From the NCBI GenBank assembly GCA_001414485.1, contig LLEY01000003.1:744001-808000 (forward strand): a DNA stretch of 64,000 nucleotides, given 5' to 3'. A program made the translations under genes and the position numbers. Numbering within the stretch: the stretch's first letter is position 1; every line of letters starts with the position of its first letter. Under the pieces are notes generated by a model. That model saw only the letters and a program-made list of their open reading frames with translations, searched no databases and was not told the DNA's origin. The stretch comes from Calycina herbarum. Taxonomy: Eukaryota; Ascomycota; Leotiomycetes; Helotiales; Pezizellaceae. This document shows positions 1 to 13,574 of this stretch, piece by piece.

Positions 1-3000
1 ACCTTATACCTGAAATTAATACTCTTTCTAGTATTTATTTATTTATTTATATATTTCTATTTAACGTTAAGCAGAGAATAGCTCGCGTGGGCTAAGTCTT
101 AAAAGAGTTCTAAAAGAGAGCAAATAACGCTAGAGAGGTGCTCTAGGCTATAGAGATAGTAAATAAGTAAGCTAATTTATAAGAGATAGTTTAAAAAGAA
201 GCTCTACTTTTAGAACAGTTCTTATTCTTAATTAGTTTATAGAATTAGAGAAAGATAAAGAGGATATATATATAAAGAAAAAGAAAGGAAAGAAAAGAAG
301 AGTTAAGCTATCTTAAAAGACAGATTTTCATAAAGAACTTAGTTTTAGCATAGACCTTACTAAAGAGTTTCTTATAGCCAGGTCTAAATAGAAGATAAGG
401 TTTTCTCTCTGCCTTAGCTAATAACCTTGGATCTTTGTTATTAGCTAGTCTATAGAATAGTAGGTAGAATTATGTTTTAGCTCTTTTATACTTATAATTC
501 CCTACTTTTAGTAACGTATTAAGGTAGAAGAAGCGAAGGTGGTATACTATGAAGTCTCCGTAGCTAGTTTGAGCTATAATTAGCTAAGCTAGGACCTCTC
601 TTAGTAGCTAGAGAGTCTTAGGTTTTAAAAGCTAGGAAGTAAGTCCTAGGTTTTTATAGATATCTAAGAGTATTATCTACTAGAGCTGATTTATAAGCCT
701 AATCCCTATCTCTTTAACCTCTCTCTTAAGTATAGTAGTATAGAGTAGAGAGGAACTAGAAGAGAGTGTTTAAGCCGCTTTATCTATAGCTTTGTCGGCT
801 ATTTTATTACTACGGATTCCTATATAACTAGAGTACTACCTTGTCTAAATCTTCCCCGAGTATAGCTAAGTAAAGCTATATACTTTATTAAAGGTCTCTT
901 ATAACGTGCTATAAGACTAGTAGGTTAGTTATAGTATAGCTTTAAGATTATCGAGGCAAATCTAGTACTTCGTAGCCGAGGCTTAGAAAGGGGAGTCTAG
1001 GGCTAGTTCTAGACTATATAAGGCAGTTTTAGCTTCTGTGTTATATATCTCTAATGTTTTGCTAAAGAGGAAGAGCCTTGTATTTAGAATAACCTCTCCT
1101 CTTATAAGATATACGCCGCTACTAGTACTTTTGTCGTCTAAGCGAGAGCTGTCGGTAAATATAACTAGGTCTATAGGCGAGACAGAGGTAAGGAATTCAA
1201 GGAATTCAGCTTTGTAGGAGTTCTTATTACTACTAGAGCTTAGATCTGCTATCTCGAGAAGGCGGGCCTACTAGTTAAACCCTCTATTCTATAAGGGGTC
1301 TTATATTAGATTAATTTCTTCTAAGAGAGAGAGAGGTTTAGAAGAGCGGTAAATAAGCCTAGCCTTTAAGTAAGGGTTATTTATACATTGTTTAAGCTGG
1401 TAAGCTAAGTCGAGTCGGCGAGTTCTAGTCTTAAATACTCTACTTTTTACTATAAGAGCAATTTCAGTAGCTAAGAGGCTAGATTCTATAAGGAGTGCCG
1501 AGGTAGAGGTGGTCTTATAGACTAGGAGAATAATCCTAGTATACTTTAATACTACTCTATCTAAGAGAGTTAGATAGCGGCTGATCTAGTTATTTATAGA
1601 GCCTGCTTAGCCTATTTCCTCTCTTATTTAACTAGGGTACTAGGTCTCGTGTCTAAAGTAGGCGATTAAGAGGATAGAAGCAGTAGTAGCTTACTTAAGC
1701 AGATAAGGAGGTAAGCCTCTTATCGTATTTGTTATTCCTTTAAGAGTATTAGCTATAAGTGTAGTCTTACTTACTATTCTTTTAACGTAGCTATAGAACG
1801 TAAGACAGGGGTTAAAGAAGATACTAAGCTATCTAAGCTCTTATATAGGTTCTATTGTCTTCTCTTTAACTATAATAGAGAGAGAGGGCTAGATACCTAT
1901 TCTTTTTTACTTCCTTTTATAGGAGAAGTATATAAGTTCTAACTTCTTAGTGTTAAAAGTAATACCCTCGTCTATACTCTACTCTAGAGTACTAGCTACC
2001 TACTCTACAAGGGCCTTAATATTCCCTGCCTTTAAGAGCTTAAAAGTAAGTAATCTAATATCGTCTACGTAACTTAATCTCTATAATACTAGAAGAGAGC
2101 TAACCCCTAAGCTAAAGAGGGGCTAGATATAAAGTATAAAGAGAATAGACGAGATAGGCGAGCCTTAAGAAAGCCTATATTAAAGCAGGGTAGAAGCTTC
2201 TATTTCCTTGTCTAGTTTTACTTTTACTAGTCTATTAGTTAAGAAAGAGGTAGCCTATTTAATAAAGTAATCCGGCTAACCTTGCTCTCTTAGCCTTTTA
2301 ATTAAGCGACTAGGAAGTACTATATTAAAGGCTCCTTTAATATTAAGTATAAGAAGAGAGGCTTCCTGTTTATCTATAAGAGCTAACTTAATATTAAAGG
2401 TAAAGTAGGTAGTAAGGTCTATAGTAGCTCTTAAGAGGAGAGCTCTAAACTGGTTTTACTCTAGGACAGAGTACTTAATAGCTATCTAAGAGGCTCTTTT
2501 TATAAGAAGCCTTTTAAGCCTCTTTCTAAGAACTAAGAGTAAAGTGATTAAGCGATATACTCGAGGGGACGACTTGTCTTTCTTATTAGGCTTTAGAATA
2601 ATAGCGACGATAGTAGTACGAAAGATCTTTAGGTAGAAACCTGCCTCTATATAGCCTTTGAATAAGAAGAGGATAAGATATAAGATCTATAGCTAGGCTG
2701 GTTTAAGGACTTCTATTACTAGCTCGTCTTCTTCTAGCGCGGTAGAAGCTTTCCTAAGGATCGATTCCTTAACCTCGCGTAGCGTAAGAACTGTCTAGGG
2801 AAGGGACTAAGTAGAGGTAGTTAGAGTATTAAATAGAATATCTCTAACTTCGGCCTTGTTTATAAGTAGCTCTTATACTAGGATCTTCTGCTTTTCTTAG
2901 ATAGAGAAGCCTAGTTAGCCTGCCGAGTCTCTTAGAGAGAGAGACTTATAGATTCTAGTACTCTAGTGCTACTTGTAAATTTTGAATATATCTTTACTCT

Positions 3001-5750
3001 TTATAGTTTTGTTAACTAGGGTATAGAAGTGTTCTCTCTTTACCTTCCGGATTTCTTACCTTAGACTCTTACGAAGAGTCTTTAAAGCTTATACGCTTGT
3101 GTTAAGCCTTTGTATCTGCCTTACCTTAGTAGCCGCTGTCTAGTACTCCTTATTCTACTAGAGGTGTCTAAACACGTGTCTAAGCCCTCGCTTAGCTCTG
3201 CTAAGATATACGCTATATACGCTCTTAGTAATAAATCCTATTAGAGCCTCTAGCGAGTCTAAGTCTAGTTGCTTTATAAGTTCGTAAAGCTATTAAGTTT
3301 TAAGCTTTTCTTAAAGAGTTGTCTTAAAGGTTTTAATATTAAGAGAGCTAAGCTTAAGAGAGAGGTCTTTTATAGTTAAGTTTCCTATATATAGAAGTCG
3401 AGTAAGAAGTAGGAAGTGGTTAGAGCTATACTTAAATATAAGGTTAACCTTAGTAGTAGCCTCTCTCTAGTAGAGGTTACTAGAGTAGAAGGCTAGGTCG
3501 AGGGTATTACTAAGGTTATAAGTTCGTATACTAGGAGAGGTAGAGAGCTGTAGCTCTCTGTCCTCTATCTAGTTAATAAGCGGGGAGAACTATGTACTTT
3601 CCTATCTTAGGAAGTTCAGCTACTAGAGTTAGCTCTTTAGATTAAAGTCGCTAGCTATTAGAGTATTAGTTATAAGGATATATACTAAGCTAAGAACAAG
3701 GTTAACAGCCTCTTCTACTCTCTTAGCACCTAGGGAGGTGTTATATATATTAAGTATATAAAGCGGAGAGCTTTAAGAGGAAGTGATCTCGATATAAACA
3801 AGGTTTCGGTATTTAAGTAAGAGTATAGTTAGTGATTGTTAACTTAAGAGAATCCCTGCTCTCTTTTATATAAAAGTAAGTACTCTAGAAGAGTTAACGT
3901 TCTAGTCGTATATAGATGTAAAGTAGGTATAGTTTAGATGTTATCTTATAATTTAATAGTTAATCTTCTTTTAGTAGATATATAGTTCTTAGATAAGAAC
4001 TATATCTATTTGTCTAGAGTAGGCTAGTTAGAATACTAGCTCTTAGTACTTACTAGACTTATATATATTAATTTATAAGACTTAAAGGTAGTATTACTTA
4101 AAAGGTTCTTATCTACTTATAGAGAAGAGGAGTAAGGGTCTAGGCTCTCTAGTTAAGAAGAGGGGTTCGAAAGTAGAGAAGAGGCGCTTATAGAAGCCTC
4201 TTTACTTAGTTATAGTAAGTTCGAGAGGAGAGTAGGAGTAGTAGAGTAGCTTGTTTTAGTATCTACGTTGCTATAGAGCGAGTCTTCCTCTTTTCTTAGG
4301 TGAATCTCGTTATATACTTATTATATAGATCTCTTATTCTCTATTGAAGGCGGGGGTCTAGAGGCTTTTAGCTAGAGTTAGTATACGGGGTTGTCTAAGG
4401 TATAAGAGCTGTTATAGTATAGGTATTTTAATTTATATTAAGAGTGCTTTATATATCTTAGATAGAAGGCTTCTAAGTATTTCATACTACTATATAGACG
4501 GTATCGTTGATTTTTGCTATAGTTCTATAAGTTATACTACTTCTAGTACTTTAAGTACTGAATTATAGTAGAGATTTTAAGAAGACGCTTAAGAAAGGCT
4601 CTACTGTCTAGGAGTAACGTTATATCTAGGATAGCAGAAGGACCTCTTACGTCCTCTTTCTTAAAGAAGGCGATCTAGGTAGTATAAAACAGCTTGTTTA
4701 AGAGAGAGCTAGCGGCTATGTTAACTTTTATAGGTGTTATTCTAATTCGTTCCTTTATTACTATAGCTACTACTTCAGCTATAGTAGAGATAATAGTTAA
4801 AAGAATCGCTTCTTCTTCGCTAATCTAGATAGTTTCTATACTTCGAGGTATACCTATTACGCGGTATACTACCTAGTCTTATAAGACCTCTATTTTAGCT
4901 ATAGTAAATAGAGTTTAGATATAGGCTCTCTTTATTATTAAAAGAGTATCTAGAGCTTCTTTATCTTTAGAGATAATAGCGAAACTAGATTTAACCGAGA
5001 GCACTTCTTATACTAGCTCTTTATAGTTTATTTTTAGGTTATAAAGTATAAGAAAGATAGCTTAGGCGGAGTAGTTCTTATTAGAAGAGTTCTAAAAGAG
5101 TTAGATAAAGACTCTAAGGTTAGATTTAGCTAGTATTCTCTTATTCTTCTATAGCTTAAAAGTAGTAGAAGAGAGAGGTGATATAGTTGTTATTGTTGTT
5201 ATTATTATACTTGTAGCTTTGGCTTTGTTTTTAGGCGCTAAGGTATTCTTTATAGTCTATGCGTATGAAATTTTCCTTATAGGGCCTAGAGGGGAGAAGG
5301 GAGTCGACGAGGGCGTAGAGGCGTCCCTAGACTCTAAGTAAGTGTTAAGGGCTAAAGGAAGTAGAGGTAAGGTCTCCTTAGTAAATACCTGGTAGAAAGA
5401 AAGGCTAAGGTCGGCTACTTAAGTATAAAAGGCTCGGAGGAAGAGTAAGAGTTCTAGAGAGGCGTTATCGAGAGTAGTGCTAAGGTAGTGGTCTATAGCT
5501 TCTCTAATCCCTCTAAAGAAGGTTTAGGCTATAGCTCTACGTTCGAGAGCTCTGGTGGTCTTAGAGACGAAGTGTTATTAGATATTCGGGATAGAAGGAA
5601 TCGGGCGAACCCCCTCTCTTCTTATACCTCTTCTTAGAGGCGTAGGTAAGGACGGAGGCCCTTCTAAGAGAGACTCTATAGAAGGAATTTAGCTTATTAA
5701 GCGGAAGTAAGAGAGATTAAGCTTTTTAGAACAAAAATTTCAATCTGCGA
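1..5750 (-). mobile_element. RIP-degraded Tad1-type LINE (non-LTR retrotransposon)
   Basis: Reading the minus strand from about 5.7 kb down, the domain order of a Tad1-like LINE can be followed despite many stops. A decayed gag-like region with a zinc-knuckle-like patch lies near 4.4-4.6 kb. An endonuclease motif (G/S)DFNL lies at about 3636-3653. A reverse transcriptase active site YVDD followed by IRLL lies at about 2045-2083. An RNase H motif VIFTD(G/S)SR lies at about 1141-1168. Nearly every CAA, CAG and TGG codon has become a stop and CA/TG dinucleotides are almost gone, which is RIP. The 3' end may run off the left edge of the window. The 5' end abuts Gypsy relic A near 5.75 kb, and which element inserted into which cannot be told. 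No functional product is expected. Confidence 0.82.
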
Positions 5751-5759
5751 AAAAAGGTG

Positions 5760-8057
5760 TATATTAACTAGTTCTCTCTTAACGTTATATAAATAATTCT
5801 ATTATAGACTTAAGAATAACGTTAAAGATAAACTCGTCTAAGAAGATTTTCTAGATATACTAAATAAATTAATAAATAATATAATTAAAATCGATAACTA
5901 TATCTATAAAAGGAATCTAGAGAAGAAAGGAAGTTATAGTTATTAATATAGAAAGAGTAGATAAAAAGATTATAGAGATTCTATAGAAATCGACGCTACT
6001 TAGAAATCATAGGTTCTAGAGAAGGAATCTAAGAAAGAAAACTTCTAAAGAGAAGAACTGTCTTAGAAAGTAAGAAATCGCTAACGTAAGTAGAATTTAT
6101 ATTACTTATATAGTCTATCTAGCTATAGAGTAAATAAGTATACTAAGAAAAGGAACTTAAAAGAGAAAAAACAAGTTAATACTATAGTTTGAAAAGAAGT
6201 AGTATTACTTAATAAAATTAAACTTATAGATTTAAAACTTAAAGCTAGAGGATATAGAACATAGGTTGAAGATAATAAGAAAGAGGGTGTTTAAGACACT
6301 GATAATAATAGAAATCTACTTCTTAAGAAATATTATAATATAATAGATACCTTAGACATAGCGGTAGGTGTTATATATTTATAATCCGAAGTAGGAAATA
6401 CGTCGCCTATTTAAGTAGAATATGAATTACTACTCTGAACTAGTTCTTTAGAGTTATTAGACTTATTATCTAGTTTAAAAGAAGAAGTTTAAGATATAGG
6501 TCCTAGTATAGAAGAAACCTAGGCGTTTACTAGAATATTTAAGTAAGGAAATCGCTAGGTATATATAGATAATTAGAAACTAGACTTCTAGAGCTCTTAT
6601 ATAATATAAGAAATTAACCTAACCCTCTTAATAATATATACTATTAAAAGAGAAGACTATGAAATAGTAACTTTAGTTAGTCTAATTACTAGTTAAGAAA
6701 CTATTAAAGGAAAAGAACTCGAGCACGGTTAATAATAAGCTAAAAGACCTAGTTATTCTAAAGTAGAAGACGTGTAAAAGGTCTACAACGTTTAGAAAGA
6801 AACTAGCTTATAGTTGTAGTAAGTCCTAACCGGATTCTAAAGACAAATTAAGACAGCTTTTCTTAGAATAATACCTAAAAAGTACGTACTAGAGGAATTC
6901 GAATATTATATTATAGTTATATTAATTAGAAATAATAACGAGATAATATTTAGAAAGTACGGTTTGCTTAAACTATTTAATATACTCTTCTAGGAACGAC
7001 GGGAATTCGATATAGCTGAATAGGTAGAGTTAGAACTAGAAGAATACTATTACCTATTTATAGAAGAATTATAGTTTTTAGAAGTAGTATAAGAAACAAC
7101 TATATATTAGATTAGATATATATTAAGCGCTACTACTGATTAGATATTAGAAAAACGATTTAAGAGAACCTTATCTAAACCTAATAAGATAGTAAAATAT
7201 TACTAGATATATAAAGTAGCTTTGTCTAATATAGATAGAGTAGTATTTTTTCCTTAGTCTTAAATAAGAACGGTTAGAGAAAAGAATATAAAGGACTATA
7301 TATTTAAAGTTTAATATATAAAATCAGAGATATATACTACTTTAGAAGAAAAGCAGTTAGTAGTAACTATAGAAATATAAGAGAAAAAGTTATAAGTTAT
7401 AATTAACTTAGAAGTAATAAGTAACTTTATTTCTCTAATAGCTTTAAGAAAGCTAAACGTTCTAATTAAGAGAATGAAATTATACTAATTAGAAGTAGTT
7501 AATAGAATAGATATTATATACTAAAATAGGATTATTAATTAGTAAACTATTCTAATAAAAACTAATATTAAAGAACACTGCTTAAATATATAATTCGATA
7601 TTATTAAGATAGAAAGTAAGAAAGTAATACTTAGTATACCTTAGATTTAAGAATATAATCTAGACATTGATTAAAAGGCTAGAACAGTAACGTTTAGCTA
7701 ATATAAATACGTAGGTTTATATTTATAACTTTAAGACTAGAATAAGATTAGCGCTACCTCTTCTAATATACTAGAACACCTTATCTAAGGTCCTTTATAG
7801 GTTAATAAGAAAGCTAATAACGAAATACCTATATAGTATAGAGAATTTAAGGCTTTATTCAAAAACTTAGAAGACTTATAAGCTTTACTAGAACATCGTC
7901 TATAGGATTATAAGATTAAACTAAAGAAGGGTTATAATCTTAAGAAGTAGAAGCTTCGACTATATAACTAGAAGAATCTCTAAAGAATAGAAAGTTATAT
8001 AAAGGAAGGTATTAAGAAGAGATATATTAGGAAATCTAAGTTACTAATTACCTTAAA
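5760..8057 (+). mobile_element. Gypsy A copy 1, 5' part (gag, protease, start of RT), RIP-degraded
   Basis: Plus-strand relic of a Ty3/Gypsy polyprotein. A gag-like stretch covers about 5.8-7.2 kb. A retroviral-type protease relic near 7.39-7.47 kb reads like the family D-S-G-A-S-x-N-F-I-S motif with RIP changes. The lead-in to the reverse transcriptase, reading EGYNLKK...KKGYIRKSKS, ends exactly where Gypsy B is inserted. Translation resumes after that insertion at 13575 with the rest of the palm region. No 5' LTR could be recognised, so this end is probably truncated against the LINE. Confidence 0.8.
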
Positions 8058-8299
8058 TGTCAGAGCTTATAGCAAGTGCTAATAAATTAAACTACAGAGG
8101 CTGTCTATATATAAGAAGATTCAATTATCCTTTCTAAGCCAGAGTTCTTACTAACTTATATACTTAGTTAGCTCTTTCTAGAGAGTTCTACTAAGAGTAC
8201 TCTCGAAGGTTCTATTACGTCTATACGTTACTAAGCGAGGTTATATAAATACGTCGCTAGAGTACTCCGAGACTTATTCTATAAGTATAACCCTTGACA
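8058..8299 (-). repeat. Gypsy B copy 1, left LTR (3' LTR of the minus-strand element)
   Basis: 242 bp, starting TGTCAGAGC and ending CCTTGACA, so the ends form the inverted TGTCA...TGACA. It matches the LTR at 13333-13574 and, in inverse orientation, the one at 62919-63160. TTAAA precedes it directly. Confidence 0.9.
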
Positions 8300-11200
8300 T
8301 TACCCCCCTTCCTACTCTTGAAGGTAGGTGTCTAGGGCTACTATGTCCTCTAACTTAGTAGCAGGTTCCTATGTTAGGTTTGCGTATCTTGTCTATTTAA
8401 CCTTATACTCGAGTCGAGTATAAGAGCCTTTCTCTAAGAGCTTCTTTTACTATTAACCTAGTATTCTTTTAACTTACTATTCTATAGTATTGTCTACTAA
8501 TATTATAGATAGTTGATTATCGTCTGTAATTTGACTAGGTAGCGGGTCTATAGCTACTAGCCTTAATAAGTCTATATTAAAGATATTATAGATACTAGGC
8601 AGAGTATCTAGCCTATATATAGACAGGCTAATAACCTTAATAACTATAAACTTAGTAGATCGAGTGTCTAGTTTATTACTAGCCTTATCTGTCTATATAT
8701 TCTATAAGCTTAAGTAAACCTTGTCTTTAATCTTATATATAAGAGCGGTATTCCGTAAACGATTTACTTAAGTCTCCTAGTCTTATTATACTCTTACTAT
8801 TAATAATTATATCTATTTTATAATAGCTTTAATCTTTACTACTATTACTTTACTCTTTTAAATCAGTGTTTTTATATTTATAGGTGCTACGACGTCTGTT
8901 AAGAGGTCGATAGTCTATAATAGATAGCTGTGGCTAAGTTAGAAGAGGCTTACACCTGTTGATATTAAATCCCGTCTGTTAAAAGCTAGCTATACTACTA
9001 GCAGCTAGTCGGCCTAGTCGTCCTAAGCTATATTAATCTACTACTGTAGAAGCGTCTCAACTTTAGTATTTGCTCGTTCTGTTAACTCGTTAGTTTATAG
9101 ATAGAAAGCTATAGAGATCTGTCGTTTAATCTATAAGAAGTTATAAAGCGTCTTCTATACTTGTCTAATAAATTACAGGCCTCTATTAGATACTATTACT
9201 CTTAGTAGTCTATATAAGCTATAGTATATAGTAATAAATAAGCGAGCAAATTCCTCTGATAATATAGTCGAGTTATAAGCTATAAGAAGTACCCCTTTAC
9301 TTAAACGGTCTATAAACACTGCTATTATATTAGAGCCTTTACTTATAAGTAGTAGTCTAATAAAGTCGACAGAGATCTCCTGCTATTACTACTTAGGAAT
9401 TAGTAAGAGACGAAGCAGGCCTTATTTATAATCCCTCTAGACCTTAGTACGTCTATAAACTCTATAGTTATAGACAAACTGCTTAACTATAGTCTATAGG
9501 TTTAGTTAGAAGAACTCTCTTAAGACTATTATAATTGTCCTATTCTTACTAAGATAGCTTATAAGTGTAGAATCATAGAGTTCTTATATAATTATAGTCT
9601 ATAGTAGCTTATAGTTAGAGACCTATAGTCTATCTTTAAACTATAAATCACCGTTCTTATTAACTAAGTAGTTAGAGATAGAGACTTTGACTAGAGAAGC
9701 AAGGTCTACTAGAAACACTCTATCTTCTTAGTAGATAGTGTTTATAAGACGTCTAAAGTTCTTATTCTATACCTTTCTCTCTTCTTAGAGATTCTATAGT
9801 TAGTCTATAAACGCTTACTACGTTGCTACGTCGCTTACTTAATTCCTCTTATTTATTAATACTAGTACTAGCTATATAGTATTTCCTTAAATTATTCTGT
9901 CTAGAATTAATTATACTATTCTATAATTAAGGCGTTTATCTCTCTCCTCTAGGAGGTCCTAGTCTCTTCTTATTAATATATCTAGTAGTTCTCTCTCTTT
10001 GCCTAGGTAGTATTAGATTATTAGGTTAAACTTACTAAGTATTAACTACTACTATATTTGTCTTTTAGATAGTTTATAAACTATTATAAAGTACTTAAGA
10101 TTCTTATAATCTGTAAGTACTATAAACTGTCTAATACTTTTTAACTCTGCTTTCTATTTCTTAAGGTAATAAATAATAGCTAATAACTCTTTATTATATA
10201 TTAAGTAATTATATTTAGTAGATACGTGTTTCTTTAAGAAGAAGGCTATAGGTTATAAGACGTTATTCTTTACTTAAGAGAGTACGCCTCTTAAGTAATA
10301 TCTAGAGAAGTCTGTCTCTAAGACTGTCTTATAATCTAGATTAAACTAAGCTAGTACTAGGGCTTTTATAAAGACCTGCTTTAACTGTTTAAAGGCTCTA
10401 TTCGCTTTATCTGTCTATTAAAAGAATATATCCTTTTTAATAAGTTTATAGAGAGGAGCTATAATTTATAAAAAGTTCTTAATAAACTGTTAATAGAAAT
10501 TCGTAAATCTTAGGAAGCTAAGAACGCCTTTTACTGTTATTAGTGCTTTCTAATCTATAATAGCTTATATTTTAACTAGGTCTATCTATAAACCTTTCTC
10601 TACTTCTATAATTAACCTAAGGTACTTTATAGACTATACTTTAAATTTATACTTATTAATATTAAGCTATAGCCTAGTATCTTAAAGCCTTTATATTACT
10701 TTATAGATATACTCGCGATACTAGTTATAAGTACTATCTATAAAGACTAAGACATCGTCGATATATACTAAGACAAAGTTGTCTAAGAACTCTTAAAGCG
10801 TATAATTAATATACTACTAGAAAGTACTAGAAGTATTTACAAGCCTAAAAGGGGTAATAAGCTATTTAAAAAGCCTAAAGCGTGTCTAGAAAGCTGTTTT
10901 CTACTCGTCTCCCTTCTTAATTCATATCTTATAAAACATAGTAATAATATCTATTTTTATAAACTACTTTACTTTTCTAATCTAGTTAAGTATCTCTTAG
11001 ATTAAGAGTAATAGATAGTAGTCCTTATAAGTTAACTTATTTAGTATCTAGTAGTTATAACAGAACCGTAGGCCCTCTCCTAGCTTCTATACGAAGAGTA
11101 CTAGTATAGCTACTAGAGAGTTACTTAAATAAATTCCTTATCTAGTAGCTTTATTAGGGTTTTATAAAGCACTAATAGCTTATCTTATAATATATTATAG

Positions 11201-13084
11201 AGTAGCCTCTATAGGACTATCTTCTTAGATCTACTATTCGTCTATAAAAGCTTAATACTATAATTAATTCCTTATTAGTATACTAGTAACTTATTTACTT
11301 CTTTTCTATTAAAAGCTAGGTAGAATTCTAAACTAATCTAGCTAGGTAGCTTTGTTTATAGGTCTATATACTTCTTCTTTACTAACGCTTTATTAATATC
11401 TACGAGGCTAGCTAAGAAAACTTATAGCTTACGTTTATAATCTATAAGAAAGTAGAAGACAGCTATACTTACTTATTTATAAGAGTAAGACTTTTCTAGC
11501 TTATTATAAACTTCTAACCTAGAGTCTTAGAAGAGTAAGTATCCCTTAGTAGTATTAAGTAAAGCTTGCTCTTTCCTTAACTAAGATTTTCCTAGAATTA
11601 TTTTATAGCTCTTAATCTTAGAGACTATATAAGTATAAACCTGTTTCTGCTAGTAGTCTCTAATATCTATACTAAAAGATACTACTTAGGATATAGTATC
11701 CTCTAATACTCCTTCTACTAACTATAAATGCCTTAGTATAATTTATACGTAAGAGAGCTAATAATAACAGATAAAACAGTCTAAAATAATTCTATAGACT
11801 AAATACCTTAAATCTACTAAAGCTTATAAAGTAGCTACTCTATTTACTAAAGCTAATATAAGAAGAGGTTTTTCGTCTATATATTCCTACTTAAAATGTC
11901 TCTAAGTGTCTATTACTAATAACTCCCTTCGTCGCCTCTGTCTACGCTTTCTAATAAGAGCTACTAGTTTTTTAAATCTAAGGAGATATTACTATCTTCT
12001 TCTTCTAATTCTAGTACTACCTTCTTAACCTCTGCCTTCTATTTATAGACCGAATCCGCTGTTATAGGTCGCCTTAGTAGTCTATATAGACATTCTTAAA
12101 TAAAATAACTAGTAGCTCTATAGCAAAGACAGCGACTAGTATAAGTATAGTTACTTTATTCTTCCTAGGACATCTATTTAGTATACTTAGTACTAGTTAT
12201 TAAGACTTTAGTAGGTGCTAGTTCCTAATCTATACTCTTTATAAATACCTTATAAGTAACTTTTAGTCTATTAGTAATATTACTACTTATTACCTACTAT
12301 ATAGTATCTATTAAGCGTTTCTAAGAGGTCTATAGTATTTCTAGGAGAGTCTAGGCTCTAGATCTTAATATTCGAGCTTTATAAGCTCTTAAGCAGTCGT
12401 CCGTTTCTTTAATATTAGAATAGTAAGACTCGAAGTTAGATTAAGAAGGAACTATAATTATTACCTTAACTAACTCGTTACTAAGGATTTAGTTAAGAGA
12501 CACCTTCTTTATATTATCTAGCTAAGATCCTCCTCTAGACTCTATAAGTAAGGCTTACTATTCTATAAAGACCTCTAAGAATAGTCTTAAGCCTTAGTAG
12601 AAGGATTCTAGCTTTCGTTATACTCTTTCCTTAACTTATAAGTCTCTAAATATAAACTCTACTTAATCTAAGAAATCACTACTATTAGCTAGCTCTAGCT
12701 TACTCTATTCCTATACCTATACTTCTATTCTATAGAGCGCCTTACTCTATAGAGATCTATTAAGTACTTAAAACTTAATATATTTAGTATATTTATAATA
12801 GTTAACTTCGATTTTAGCTCGTACTTGTTATAACTCAGCTTCTAGCTTATCCGAGTCTTTATAGAATTCTAGTAGCAGAGAAAGAGATTTCCTAGGTTTA
12901 TTATTATTATAGACTATCTATAAGTAAACTTCCTTATCCTTCTTTTACTTATTTATAATCTATAGACGATTGTCCTCTTAGGTAGATATTAACTGATTCT
13001 ACTACTCTTAAATATACTATAGGAACTAGGCAAGTAGCTGTTTTAGTATACCGCCTTCTTATAGTTCTCCTATTATCTGTAAGT

Positions 13085-13320
13085 TCTATAAATACTATAA
13101 AATAGCTTATAAGTTCTAGTATTACTATAAAGGCCTGATATATTCTAGTGTTACTAAAATAGCCTAATGTATTCTAGTGTTACTATAAAGGCTCTTAAGT
13201 TCTAGTATTACTAAAATAGCCTAATATGTTCTAGTATTACTATAAAGGCCTGTTATATTCTAGTATTACTAAAATAGCCTAATATATTCTAGTATTATTA
13301 TAAAGGCCTATTATTTTTAG
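13085..13320 (-). repeat. Short tandem repeat array in the Gypsy B leader
   Basis: About ten imperfect copies of a roughly 23-25 bp unit, alternating two versions. One contains TTCTAGTRTTACTAAAATAG followed by CCTAATRT. The other contains TTCTAGTRTTACTATAAAGG. The array lies between the 5' LTR and gag. The same array is present in Gypsy B copy 2 at 63180-63410. Confidence 0.8.
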
Positions 13321-13332
13321 AATCGAATCTAA

Positions 13333-13574
13333 TGTTAGAGCTTATAGTAAGTGCTAATAAATTAAACTATAGAGGCTGTCTATATATAAGAAGATTCGAT
13401 TATCCTTTCTAAGCTAGAGTTCTTACTAACTTATATACTTAGTTAGCTCTTTCTAGAGAGTTCTATTAAGAGTACTCTCGAAGGTTCTATTACGTCTATG
13501 CGTTGCCAAGCGAGGTCACGTGAATGCATCGCTGGAGTACTCCGAGACTTATTCTACGAGTATAACTCTTAATA
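13333..13574 (-). repeat. Gypsy B copy 1, right LTR (5' LTR of the minus-strand element)
   Basis: 242 bp. Its termini correspond to TGTCAGAGC...TTGACA with RIP transitions (TGTTAGAGC...TTAATA). Part of it (about 13500-13560) keeps CA and TG dinucleotides, including a CACGTG, so it is less mutated than the left copy. It is followed by the TTAAA duplicate. Confidence 0.9.

Larger units (their letters stand above)
8058..13574 (-). mobile_element. Gypsy B copy 1: full-length chromodomain Ty3/Gypsy element, inserted in Gypsy A
   Basis: A complete LTR retrotransposon on the minus strand, bounded by two 242-bp LTRs and flanked by a perfect 5-bp target duplication TTAAA (8053-8057 and 13575-13579). 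Reading 13.3 kb to 8.3 kb: a short tandem-repeat leader; a gag relic with a CCHC zinc knuckle (C-x2-C-x4-H/Y-x4-C, about 12.05-12.12 kb); a reverse transcriptase with VYIDDVLVF at about 10.74-10.78 kb; RNase H (TD.S-Y-L-GGVL) near 10.16-10.33 kb; an integrase core (VDF...VDRLSKGVLL...FARLF) at about 8.9-9.4 kb; and a C-terminal chromodomain (YKV-W-TRY-NLTWEPA) at about 8.33-8.45 kb. Premature stops throughout show RIP inactivation. The domain order RT-RH-IN-chromodomain defines a chromovirus. Confidence 0.9.

Noticed and set aside
13085..13320. CRISPR-like short repeat array
   Set aside because: Units are adjacent without unique spacers, inside an LTR retrotransposon leader of a eukaryote, and recur in the second copy.
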